A stretch of DNA of 64,000 nt from Leptospira tipperaryensis (GTDB taxonomy: Bacteria; Spirochaetota; Leptospiria; Leptospirales; Leptospiraceae): positions 1,056,001 through 1,120,000 of the forward strand of contig NZ_CP015217.1 in assembly GCF_001729245.1 (NCBI RefSeq), written 5' to 3'. The position numbers were made by a program, and so were the translations under genes. Each line of letters begins with the position of its first letter. Within the stretch, counting starts at the first letter, position 1. This document shows positions 56,886 to 64,000 of the stretch, in pieces. Under the pieces are notes generated by a model. It was not told the DNA's origin, did no database searches, and saw only the letters and a program-made list of their open reading frames with translations.

Positions 56886-57365
56886 ATGAAAAGAAATTTA
56901 ACACTTGTTGTTCTCCTAACCGGAGTAGCTCTTCTTCTGGGAGCTTGCTCTAAGTTAGCTCAGGTCACAAATCATAAGAATTGTGATCCATCCCTGGTAA
57001 ATCCGTCCTTAACACCGACGGTTCCCATCTTTGCGGAAGCGGATGCAACCTCTGCGGTGAAAGAGCGCGTCGCGCCCGGAACCGTCGTGAGAGTGTATGA
57101 CTATAGAAATCATACTCCGAATCCAAGACTTTTCGTTCGCGTAAAAACCGAAAAAACGGAAGGTTGGATCAATCCTCGTTGTTTAGTCGTAGGACAGGAT
57201 CCTTCGAAGTCCGTTTTTGCTTGGGGATATAGTAAAGACTATGTTCACTTTTACGATCCCGAAGATCACGAACACTATCCAAACGGATATGAATTTCCGG
57301 ATTATGCTTCTCTTCCAAAGGATAAGGTTCCATTGGCTGAACTTGCTCCTGAACTGAAGCAGTAA
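56886..57365 (+). CDS. SH3-domain lipoprotein at the end of the act operon
   Basis: 159 residues from ATG 56886, just after the actF stop (an upstream in-frame codon overlaps actF). The signal ends LLLGAC-S (lipobox). The mature part holds a bacterial SH3-like fold: VPIFAEADATSAVKERVAPG, TVVRVYDYRN and KTEKTEGWINPRCLVVG. It has no haem or metal motif. Such a protein is not part of the standard ActA-F set; it may tether the complex to peptidoglycan or stabilise it. The operon terminator follows. Confidence 0.75.
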   Translation: MKRNLTLVVLLTGVALLLGACSKLAQVTNHKNCDPSLVNPSLTPTVPIFAEADATSAVKERVAPGTVVRVYDYRNHTPNPRLFVRVKTEKTEGWINPRCLVVGQDPSKSVFAWGYSKDYVHFYDPEDHEHYPNGYEFPDYASLPKDKVPLAELAPELKQ

Positions 57366-57395
57366 ATTAGCAACCGTTACAACCATTAGAAAGTT

Positions 57396-57431
57396 CCATG
57401 CCTCTCTGAAAGGAGGGCATGGATTTTTTTT
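57396..57431 (+). terminator. act operon terminator
   Basis: CCATGCCTCTCT (57396-57407) pairs imperfectly with GGAGGGCATGG (57412-57422), followed directly by A and eight T. Classical intrinsic terminator 31 bases after the lipoprotein stop. Confidence 0.85.
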
Positions 57432-57524
57432 GTCCAGGCTTAGATTGCGTTTGTGCACGCTTATAAACGAAGATTTCCTCCTTTATAAACGGGGTTGTTG
57501 ATATTCATGGTTTGACCTACGATT

Positions 57525-57566
57525 TTTCATTACAAAGAAATTTTTAGAAAGTTCTTTGTAATGAAA
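57525..57566 (+). promoter_or_regulatory. 15-bp inverted repeat at the 5' end of the propeller lipoprotein gene
   Basis: Arms 57525-57539 and 57552-57566 (core TCATTACAAAGAA / TTCTTTGTAATGA) match perfectly, with a 12-base loop. The right arm ends at the ribosome-binding purines AGGTGGG and includes an upstream in-frame ATG. In RNA it could hide or expose the start region; in DNA it could be an operator. Confidence 0.5.
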
Positions 57567-57578
57567 GGTGGGAAAGCC

Positions 57579-59585
57579 ATGCAGAGAGAAGTTTTTTTTC
57601 GAGATCGATTCGGTTGGTTTTTTTCTCTTCTTTCTCTTCTGTTTATGGGATGTTTACAGAACCGTAATTCCGACTCTGTGTTTATGCTTCTTGGTAATCC
57701 CGCTTCGATTACGGTTGCAGATCTCAACCCATCTCTGGGAACTTCCCCAACTTTGACTTATTCTACAAGTTCGTTTGAATTCGTGAAGAATATTACGATT
57801 TCTGCAATTCAACCGACCGTGGCGGGATTGGTGACTTCGTTTACGGTTTCACCTGCTTTGCCTTCAGGTCTCTCTTTTGATTCGACGACGGGAGTGATTA
57901 CGGGGACCCCAAATTCCAAACAAATTGCGTCTTCTTATACAGTAACGGCTTCGAATTCCTCAGGCTCTTCTTCCTCTTCGATTCAGATTTCAGTCGATGC
58001 ACTCAATGCGGAATGGGAAAGTTTTTTAAAGGCTCCGAATCCGGATATCAGCGATACGAGCGGAGGATTTGATTTCGATCTTTCGGGTGATACTTTGGTC
58101 GCGGGCATGTGCGGAGAAGATAGCGCTCAAACCGCGATCGTTCACAGTCCGTTTGCGGGTTTGACTTCCGCCGGGGACGACGATTCCGCGGGCGCAGCCG
58201 GAGCGGCCTACGTGTTTCGCCGATCGGGAACAACGTGGGTATTGGAAGCGTATCTCAAAGCCCCCAATACGGAAGCTAACGATCAATTCGGATGTAGCGT
58301 CGCGATCTCGGGAGATACGATCGTCGTCGGAGCTCGGGCGGAAGATAGCGGGAACTCCACCATTCTTCATTCTCCGTTTGCCGGTTTGACTCCTGCGGGT
58401 GACGACGATACTATGATCAGCTCGGGAGCGGCTTATGTATTTCGTAGGGCGGGAACGACTTGGGCATTGGAAGCGTATTTAAAAGCTCCTAATAACGATA
58501 CTGGAGATCAATTCGGTTCGAACGTTTCGATTTCGGGCGATCGGATCGCGGTTAGCGCCGTTCAGGAACGAGGTGGTTTGGGAACAATTGTACAAGCTCC
58601 TGCGCCGGGTTTTACGGGCGCGACCGACAACGATTCTATGCCGACATCGGGTGCGATTTATATCTTTGAAAGAAGCGGAACTACTTGGGTTTGGGACGCG
58701 TATATCAAGGCTCCGAATGTGGACACTGGAGATTTATTCGGCGGGAAGATTCAAGTCAGAGGCGATACTTTGATCGTCGGAGCGAACGGTGAGGACAGCG
58801 GGAGCACTCCGATTCTAAATTCCCTGGGACCGACTCTTACGAGTGCGGGCGACGATGATTCCCTTTCCGGCTCAGGCGCGGTCTATGTATTTCGCAAGAC
58901 CGGTTTGAACTGGGCTTTTGAATCTTATATCAAGGCTCCGAATGCTGACAACAGCGATCAATTTGGTTTGACTCTGGATCTTTCTGACGACGGAAACGTG
59001 GCGGTAGTCGGAACTTACAACGAAGACAGTGCTCAAACGACGATTTCCCATTCTCTCGGACCGAGTCTTACGACGGCCGGAGACGACGATTCTGCCAATG
59101 GCGCCGGAGCGGCTTATGTGTTTCGTAGAACCGGAAGCACCTGGGCCTTTGAGGCGTATTTAAAGTCGCCAAATATCGAAGCGAACGATAACTTTGGTAG
59201 AAGCGTTTCCATTTACGGGGATATGATCGTAGTCGGCGCGATTGGAGAAGACAGTTCTCAAACCGGAGTTTTACATTCTCCTTCTGTTCTTCCCGGACCC
59301 GGAGCTGACGACGATTCCGTAAGTAATTCCGGATCGGCCTATGTTTTCCGAAAATTATCCGCGGGTTGGACCTTTCAATCCTATCTAAAAGCGCCGAACG
59401 CGGAGGCCTCGGATACTTTCGGAATTTTGGTTTGTATCGAGGACGACTTGATTGCGGTTGCGACCATGAACGACGACGATGGGCTCGGAATGATTTGGAA
59501 CAAATCTTCCGGAGCTCCTCCCACGCCCGCGACCGACAATGACAGCGTATCGAATTCGGGTGCGGTCGATATTTTTTACAAGTGA
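57579..59585 (+). CDS. Lipoprotein with Ig-like domain and seven-bladed FG-GAP propeller
   Basis: 668 residues from ATG 57579 (AGGTGGG nine bases before); ATG 57561 would add six. The signal ends LLFMGC-L. An Ig-like He_PIG domain (LPSGLSFDSTTGVITGTP) is followed by seven repeats of about 65-75 residues. Each opens with a form of YLKAPN plus a D-rich tail and contains VAISGDTIVVGA, then AGDDDS and GAAYVFRR. Seven repeats fit an integrin-alpha-like beta-propeller; the DDDS loops may bind Ca2+. Surface exposure and ligand binding are plausible but inferred. Confidence 0.85.
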   Translation: MQREVFFRDRFGWFFSLLSLLFMGCLQNRNSDSVFMLLGNPASITVADLNPSLGTSPTLTYSTSSFEFVKNITISAIQPTVAGLVTSFTVSPALPSGLSFDSTTGVITGTPNSKQIASSYTVTASNSSGSSSSSIQISVDALNAEWESFLKAPNPDISDTSGGFDFDLSGDTLVAGMCGEDSAQTAIVHSPFAGLTSAGDDDSAGAAGAAYVFRRSGTTWVLEAYLKAPNTEANDQFGCSVAISGDTIVVGARAEDSGNSTILHSPFAGLTPAGDDDTMISSGAAYVFRRAGTTWALEAYLKAPNNDTGDQFGSNVSISGDRIAVSAVQERGGLGTIVQAPAPGFTGATDNDSMPTSGAIYIFERSGTTWVWDAYIKAPNVDTGDLFGGKIQVRGDTLIVGANGEDSGSTPILNSLGPTLTSAGDDDSLSGSGAVYVFRKTGLNWAFESYIKAPNADNSDQFGLTLDLSDDGNVAVVGTYNEDSAQTTISHSLGPSLTTAGDDDSANGAGAAYVFRRTGSTWAFEAYLKSPNIEANDNFGRSVSIYGDMIVVGAIGEDSSQTGVLHSPSVLPGPGADDDSVSNSGSAYVFRKLSAGWTFQSYLKAPNAEASDTFGILVCIEDDLIAVATMNDDDGLGMIWNKSSGAPPTPATDNDSVSNSGAVDIFYK

Positions 59586-59981
59586 TCCGAAAGTAAAATC
59601 GCCGATTCGATTTTTCAAAACGAACCATATTCAAGTTTTAGAATTCTTCTCGGCTTTCGAATCTAAGATTCAAACAAAACAGGCGATGACGACGAAAGCA
59701 TAACCAGCTAGGTTTACCGGGTTTGAGTCTCATTCTACCGTCTCGAAAACAATAAAACGAAACCGGTATTCCTTGGGCTTTTTCAGAAGAAAAAACTTCT
59801 TTTCAAAAAACGAGTAGGGGACCGGATTTCAACGCTTGATTTTATCTGAGAATTCTTGCTATTAAAAAGAACGAATCAAAGAGAAATCGATTTTCTTTTT
59901 GATTGCAAAGTGGAATCGTTTCAAAGAATCTAATGCAGAAGGCGGATTTGATTTTTTAGAATCCGTCTTCTCGGTCCATTT
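59586..59981. other. Intergenic gap, no clear feature
   Basis: 396 bases. I see only weak A+T-rich hairpins (AGAAG-AAAAAA-CTTCT near 59787) and no gene, repeat or convincing promoter. Confidence 0.3.
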
Positions 59982-60794
59982 ATGAAATACGTTCAAAAAT
60001 TTAGATTCTTAACCTTAATCCTTTTGTTCTTTCTGAATTGTAATTATCACTATTACGTGCAGAAGAGTTCCGTTGATACAACTTCGCTTCCCAATCTATC
60101 TAAGATAAGAATCGTATATCTCGGCTTTCGACCTTTTTCGGCGGAGATTACAACTTCCAACTCGCAGGAAAGAATTTATACCGCCAATTTGGTTTATCCG
60201 GATCGTACCATTCCAAAATTTCAGAATGGGGTTTATGCTTCCGATCTGAGATCGTTCGGATTTAGAAAGGACGTTCCTTCCGAAAAAGTTAAAAAGTTCG
60301 TTCAGGATTATCTCAACGAAGTAAAAGAAAGCGGGGTTTTGGAACTTACATACGTTACGAGCATTGAAAAAAAGGGAGAGGAAAGAATTTATAAATTGAA
60401 AGACGTGGGTGCCGACTATTACGTCGTTGGGGTTCACAATCCCGCATTTCAATCCACTAAAAATTTCGGAGGAAGTGTCGTTCAACTTTTTTCATCGATG
60501 TTTTCCGTGATTAGTTTCGGCCTCATTCCGAGTTACGCTTCCTTACAGGCGGAGACTGAAATTAAGATATATGATAAAAATCTAAATCAGTTGACCGCGT
60601 TAAAATACGACAACGGTTATTCCGTTTTGGGAGCGGTCTGGGCTTCTTCCATTCCGGAAGAATGCGGAAGAATGGGGTGTAACGCCTTGAAACAAGTCAG
60701 TTCTCCACCAAAGTTCGTTTATCAAGAATTGGGTCCGAAGTTTGAAACTGACATCGTGAGTTATATCCAGGCTCAACCCTCGTTTCATAAATGA
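59982..60794 (+). CDS. Hypothetical lipoprotein
   Basis: 270 residues. The signal ends LLFFLNC-N (lipobox). The mature part starts YHYYVQKSS and contains [53 protein letters not shown] and a hydrophobic stretch [20 protein letters not shown] that could insert in a membrane. Two late Cys ([11 protein letters not shown]) may pair. It resembles Leptospira lipoproteins of unknown role; no family name is justified. The AraC gene starts one base after its stop. Confidence 0.65.
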   Translation: MKYVQKFRFLTLILLFFLNCNYHYYVQKSSVDTTSLPNLSKIRIVYLGFRPFSAEITTSNSQERIYTANLVYPDRTIPKFQNGVYASDLRSFGFRKDVPSEKVKKFVQDYLNEVKESGVLELTYVTSIEKKGEERIYKLKDVGADYYVVGVHNPAFQSTKNFGGSVVQLFSSMFSVISFGLIPSYASLQAETEIKIYDKNLNQLTALKYDNGYSVLGAVWASSIPEECGRMGCNALKQVSSPPKFVYQELGPKFETDIVSYIQAQPSFHK

Positions 60795-60795
60795 T

Positions 60796-61887
60796 ATGGT
60801 TTATATCGAATGGTTTGGAAATGCTTTCGCGATCTTCGGAGGATTTTTAGCCTTTCTTCTCGCGATCCCGGAACTCTTTCTTTCTAAAAAAACAAAATTT
60901 CAGATCTTCTTTTCAATCGCTCTGATATTGATCGGAATCTTGCAACTTTTAAACGCGATGGCGTTCCAAGGAGTTTTTGAAAGCCCTTCCTTCTATCTTG
61001 TTTTGAGTCTTCCGATTCTCTTTCTGATCGGCCCGATCTCATTACTTTCCATTCAGGCAATGGTGGAAGAAGAATTTCGATTTCGTCTTCTTACTTGGAT
61101 TTCTTTTTTACCAACGATCCTCTTGACAATTCCGGTTTTTATTCTTTCTTCAAAGATTCGTTCTTTTCCTTGGGCGATTTCTTTTTCGGATCAGAATACA
61201 ACCGAACTTTTATTTACTTCATTTTATTTTTGTGCGGCCTTGTATTCATTCTTCTTTGGAATTCTGATTCTTAGAATTTTATCTTCGATTCAAGAAGCGA
61301 AGCTGAGACTTCTGATCTGGATTTGTTTTTTCGATTTTTCTTCGGTTTCCGTTTTGGGAATATTAGGGATAAGTTTTGAATTCTTCTTTTTAAAAGTTTC
61401 CAGTTGGGTGGTGACTCTTGCCCTTTGTCTCGTTTACTATGTAAGAAAAAAATATTCGGATCTGGAAGAAACGATTCACGTAGAACTGGTAAAATCAAAA
61501 TATTCCCGTTCTCGACTCGGGGGATTGGAAGTAGATTCGATCGTCCGGGAGTTGGAAAGAATGATGAAGATCGAAAAGATCTTTCAAGACGAAGAAATTT
61601 CCCTGTCCTCCGTCGCGGAAAGAGTTTCTCTTTCGAGTCACCAACTTTCGGAGTTGATCAACCGTAAATTGGGTAAAAGTTTTTTCGCCTGGTTGAATCA
61701 GTATCGAGTGGAAGAGGCCAAGAGACTTCTTTCGGAAAGCGACAAGACCGTTTTAGAAATCGCGATGGAAGTAGGATTTAACAATCGCTCCTCCTTTAAC
61801 GAAGCCTTTCTGAAGTTTACTCAAAAAACTCCCGTGGACTATCGCAAGTCCTCTCGCCAAGAAACTTCGCTTTTGTATCGTTCTTAG
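60796..61887 (+). CDS. AraC-family regulator with membrane sensor domain
   Basis: 363 residues. Seven or so membrane segments cover about 1-225 (FAIFGGFLAFLLAIPELFL, IFFSIALILIGILQLLNAMA, VVTLALCLVYYVRKKYSD). A cytoplasmic AraC/XylS DNA-binding domain follows (about 260-360): LSSVAERVSLSSHQLSELIN, SFFAWLNQYRVEEAKRLL, then VLEIAMEVGFNNRSSFNEAF and FTQKTPVDYRK. This 7TM-AraC layout is frequent in Leptospira and Bacteroidetes and joins sensing to transcription in one protein. It is coupled to the lipoprotein gene one base upstream. Confidence 0.88.
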   Translation: MVYIEWFGNAFAIFGGFLAFLLAIPELFLSKKTKFQIFFSIALILIGILQLLNAMAFQGVFESPSFYLVLSLPILFLIGPISLLSIQAMVEEEFRFRLLTWISFLPTILLTIPVFILSSKIRSFPWAISFSDQNTTELLFTSFYFCAALYSFFFGILILRILSSIQEAKLRLLIWICFFDFSSVSVLGILGISFEFFFLKVSSWVVTLALCLVYYVRKKYSDLEETIHVELVKSKYSRSRLGGLEVDSIVRELERMMKIEKIFQDEEISLSSVAERVSLSSHQLSELINRKLGKSFFAWLNQYRVEEAKRLLSESDKTVLEIAMEVGFNNRSSFNEAFLKFTQKTPVDYRKSSRQETSLLYRS

Positions 61888-62020
61888 ATCGTTTTTCCTT
61901 TTTTTGTAAGGCATTATAATCGCTTTCCAAAAAAAATGTAAGCTGTTATAACTCCAGTCGATGAAAGTTCGAAAATGATTCATACTGTCCTGGTTGCAGT
62001 TGTCAACAAGGAAGGTAAGA

Positions 62021-62449
62021 ATGCAAACCAACAGCCTTACGATAGATCGTTCCGGAGAACAGGATCGAGTTCTATCTCTCATTTCGAAAATATTTCTCCT
62101 TATGAATCTCGTGGTCTATGACGCCTTTGCCATCGGCTTCTTTTTGATTCCAATCAAACTTGCTTCTTGGATCGGAATCGAAATCCAGACTTCCGCGGCC
62201 CTCGCTGACTTTCGGGCCATGTATGGCGGACTTTGTCTGGGAATCGGCGCCGTCCTCGTTCTCGGACTCTTTAAAAAAGAATGGGTTCAAGCAGGGATTC
62301 TTCTTGCGGTAACAACGGCGGGCGGACTCTTTTTAGGAAGAATTTATACTCTTCTTTTGGACGGTCCGGGAAACGAATATATTTATGTGAGTATGGCGAC
62401 AGAGGTTGGAGCGGTCGTGATCGGGGGCTGGCTTTTAAAACGTTCTTAA
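62021..62449 (+). CDS. DUF4345 membrane protein
   Basis: 142 residues from ATG 62021, preceded by AAGGAAGGTAAGA; a TTG at 61994 is less likely. Four predicted membrane segments. The pattern ADFRAMYGGLCLGIGAVLVL and GLFLGRIYTLLLDGP is the DUF4345 signature, clearer here than in the paralogue at 32231. Function unknown. It ends in a convergent pair with a strong hairpin between the two genes. Confidence 0.8.
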   Translation: MQTNSLTIDRSGEQDRVLSLISKIFLLMNLVVYDAFAIGFFLIPIKLASWIGIEIQTSAALADFRAMYGGLCLGIGAVLVLGLFKKEWVQAGILLAVTTAGGLFLGRIYTLLLDGPGNEYIYVSMATEVGAVVIGGWLLKRS

Positions 62450-62451
62450 TC

Positions 62452-62484
62452 AAAAACTTCCCTCGGCAGGAAAGCCGAGGGAAG
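62452..62484 (-). terminator. Terminator of the lipoprotein gene at 62494
   Basis: An 11-bp perfect stem CTTCCCTCGGC (62457-62467) with GCCGAGGGAAG (62474-62484), 6-base loop. On the minus strand it is followed by five T, so it serves the minus gene; on the plus strand it has no T tract. Confidence 0.8.
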
Positions 62485-62493
62485 AAGTGTGAA

Positions 62494-63039
62494 TTACTGT
62501 TTCGTGCAACGTGCTCGAAATGAAACCGTTGTATCCGGTGCGTTGCCGCCTAATTCGTCCGTGATAGGACAATCGATCGCTTGAAGGTCGTAGACCGTCG
62601 CCGAATTTTCTTTTACGGTTGCGCTACAACTTCCTGCGACTTTGTTTTTCCCAGCCATATAAACTCCGACCGCAGTATCGATGTCCATCTGAGAACCGCC
62701 GGCTCCGATTGTCACCGTGGTCTTAGTAGGATCGATCCCGTGAATGTTTAAGCCCGGTAGATAGGTTGTCGGAGTTTGACCGATGATAATCCCGATATTA
62801 CCGATACCCAATCTACAGAATTGAACGTCCGTAAGCGTGAACTGCGCGCTTCCTAATTTTAGAGACGCGGTGTTGAGGGCCGGTTGAGGAAGATCGGTTG
62901 CTTGAGCCGGAATGGCGGCTAACGCTAGCAAGGGGGTAATGTCGTCTTTTTTGTCTTTTTCACAATTCGAAAAGCCGACCAGAAAGCCGATCAGCATAGT
63001 CGCGGTTACGATTTTATTCTTTGTATATTTTGTTTTCAA
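62494..63039 (-). CDS. Hypothetical lipoprotein
   Basis: 181 residues from a TTG at 63039. This start is preferred because AGGAG lies eight bases upstream on the minus strand and it gives a compact lipoprotein signal (KTKYTKNKIV, then MLIGFLVGFSNC-E). An ATG at 63138 would add 33 unlikely residues. The mature chain starts EKDKKDD, then Ala/Thr-rich strands, FTLTDVQFCRLG, GGSQMDIDTAVGVYMAG and paired Cys (GSCSATV, AIDCPITD, ARCTKQ). Beta-rich; no family recognised. Confidence 0.7.
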   Translation of the reverse strand: MKTKYTKNKIVTATMLIGFLVGFSNCEKDKKDDITPLLALAAIPAQATDLPQPALNTASLKLGSAQFTLTDVQFCRLGIGNIGIIIGQTPTTYLPGLNIHGIDPTKTTVTIGAGGSQMDIDTAVGVYMAGKNKVAGSCSATVKENSATVYDLQAIDCPITDELGGNAPDTTVSFRARCTKQ

Positions 63040-63642
63040 CGGAAAACTCCTATTCTGTTTGCTAAAGAGAACGACGTCGCCCGATTTATTTTTTTCGGAA
63101 GGACTTTCGTTCTGTTTTATATTTAGTTCGGTTTTCATTTTTATTTTTCAAATCTACTCTGTACTCGTTTTGGATCTCGTAAATTTAGAACGTTATCGCT
63201 CTGAATCTCAAATTGAAAGTGGAAGGGCTTCTTTTTCGAATCTCTTCGTAACTTTTTTGGATATCAGATCGAGAGCGAGTAACGTTATTCTTTTTTTAGT
63301 TCCTGTTTGCACTTCTGTCTTCCGTTTGGATCTAACCAATCGGATTTGATAAATTTTCATGCTGTTTCGCATAATGTGGATTAGGCTAGTCGTTCATTGC
63401 TTGTTTTTTACAGTTTGTTCCAATTCTTAATGTTGTTTTTTTATTTCTCCTGTGAAAAAATAAAATTAGTTAAGAAATAATAAATTTCCTAATGGATGAG
63501 AAGGCTTTTCGAAATGAAAAAAAAGAAAAAATTAATCTTGAAGGTGAGAAGATTTGTGGGACTGAATGTTATTGTGATTTCTATACAAGAGATCTATTTT
63601 AAAGAATATTCTTAAATTGCCGTTCCATTCTGATTTTACATT
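63040..63642. other. A+T-rich intergenic gap
   Basis: About 600 bases without a supported gene. The part from 63360 to 63640 is very A+T-rich. CGCATAATGTGGAT near 63369 slightly resembles the end of the MITE-like element, too weakly to call. Confidence 0.3.
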
Positions 63643-63858
63643 CTACATACATCCAAAGCGTAATGCCGTTTGTATCGGAGGCTTGAAGTCCGAAATGAGA
63701 AGTGAAGTCGGATTTTGATTTGTACTAAAGAGAGTTTGCGCGAATGCAAGGGAAAGGGTGTTTGCGGCATCGTCCTTGTTTTGACTTTCCGGACTACAAC
63801 TCATCCATAAAAAGGAAATGAAAACGATCCATTGTTTAGAATTTTGATTAGTATGCAT
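63643..63858 (-). CDS. Very small lipoprotein or remnant
   Basis: 71 residues. The signal ends SFLWMSC-S (lipobox). The mature part is only about 50 residues (SPESQNKDDAANTLSLAFAQ, then QTALRFGCM). Length and abrupt end suggest a truncated gene, but the lipoprotein signal is convincing. No family recognised. Beyond it, from about 63886 to the window edge, the plus strand holds an open frame without a start codon that may belong to a gene outside. Confidence 0.45.
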   Translation of the reverse strand: MHTNQNSKQWIVFISFLWMSCSPESQNKDDAANTLSLAFAQTLFSTNQNPTSLLISDFKPPIQTALRFGCM

Positions 63859-64000
63859 GAATTATGATAATTCTATAATAAGCGTTAAGTGTCGCTTCTT
63901 CTCCCTTAGAAACCGGAGAGCCTGGATATGAATCTAAAAATACGGTTTTAGGGATTACTTATAATTTAATCTTTTCGACGGGCTTTTGTTCCCAACGATT

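Noticed and set aside
62912..63349. 145-codon plus-strand frame
   Set aside because: It covers the signal region of the minus-strand lipoprotein and A+T-rich gap sequence, with no recognisable domain.

Overview
The window looks like a stretch of chromosome from a spirochaete of the genus Leptospira, probably from the pathogenic or intermediate side of the genus. The evidence is the moderate G+C, many TTG and GTG starts, many spirochaete-type lipoproteins with relaxed lipoboxes, a periplasmic-flagellum gene set, GAF/HD-GYP and 7TMR-DISM signalling proteins, and palindrome-rich intergenic DNA. The species cannot be named from the sequence alone.

Layout. 0-5 kb: TonB-dependent receptor with a coupled lipoprotein, then an ankyrin protein and an AHSA1-like protein. 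5-24 kb: tRNA-Arg(CCG), tmk, a degenerate HtrA paralogue beside a full HtrA protease, ruvB with a TonB-like protein, a LuxR-type response regulator and 7TM histidine kinase pair, rsmD, a membrane alkaline-phosphatase-fold enzyme and carB. 24-32 kb: a redoxin, an unknown protein, then fliK-like, flgD and flgE, followed by a GAF/HD-GYP protein. 32.6-35.8 kb: an accessory block (NTF2-like remnant, GFA enzyme, SRPBCC protein, ArsR regulator with a palindromic operator). Its codon use differs from its surroundings and it is flanked by fragments of a palindromic repeat. 35.8-38.4 kb: murD, a STAS protein and trpC. 39.1-40.1 kb: a 1 kb tandem array built from two alternating palindromes. 40-49 kb: rlmN, a Cys-rich lipoprotein, an ArnT/PMT-like glycosyltransferase, several small membrane proteins, MepB, a SURF1-like lipoprotein, a CHRD protein and a secreted DNase I-fold enzyme. 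49.5-57.4 kb: a complete alternative complex III operon (actABCDEF) plus an SH3 lipoprotein, closed by a strong terminator. 57.5-64 kb: a seven-bladed FG-GAP propeller lipoprotein, an unknown lipoprotein, an AraC-type regulator with a 7TM sensor, a DUF4345 protein and further lipoproteins.

How the genes work together. ActA-F would oxidise quinol and pass electrons to a periplasmic or membrane cytochrome; no terminal oxidase gene lies in this window. fliK-flgD-flgE builds the hook of the periplasmic flagellum. The signalling genes (histidine kinase/response regulator, HD-GYP, STAS, AraC) are typical of Leptospira. The most unusual material is non-coding: the double-palindrome tandem array, a ~250 bp element in two copies with near-perfect terminal inverted repeats in one copy and covarying internal hairpins in both, a four-copy 15-21 nt palindrome family whose central base differs in each copy, and a possible three-way-junction RNA near 43.5 kb.
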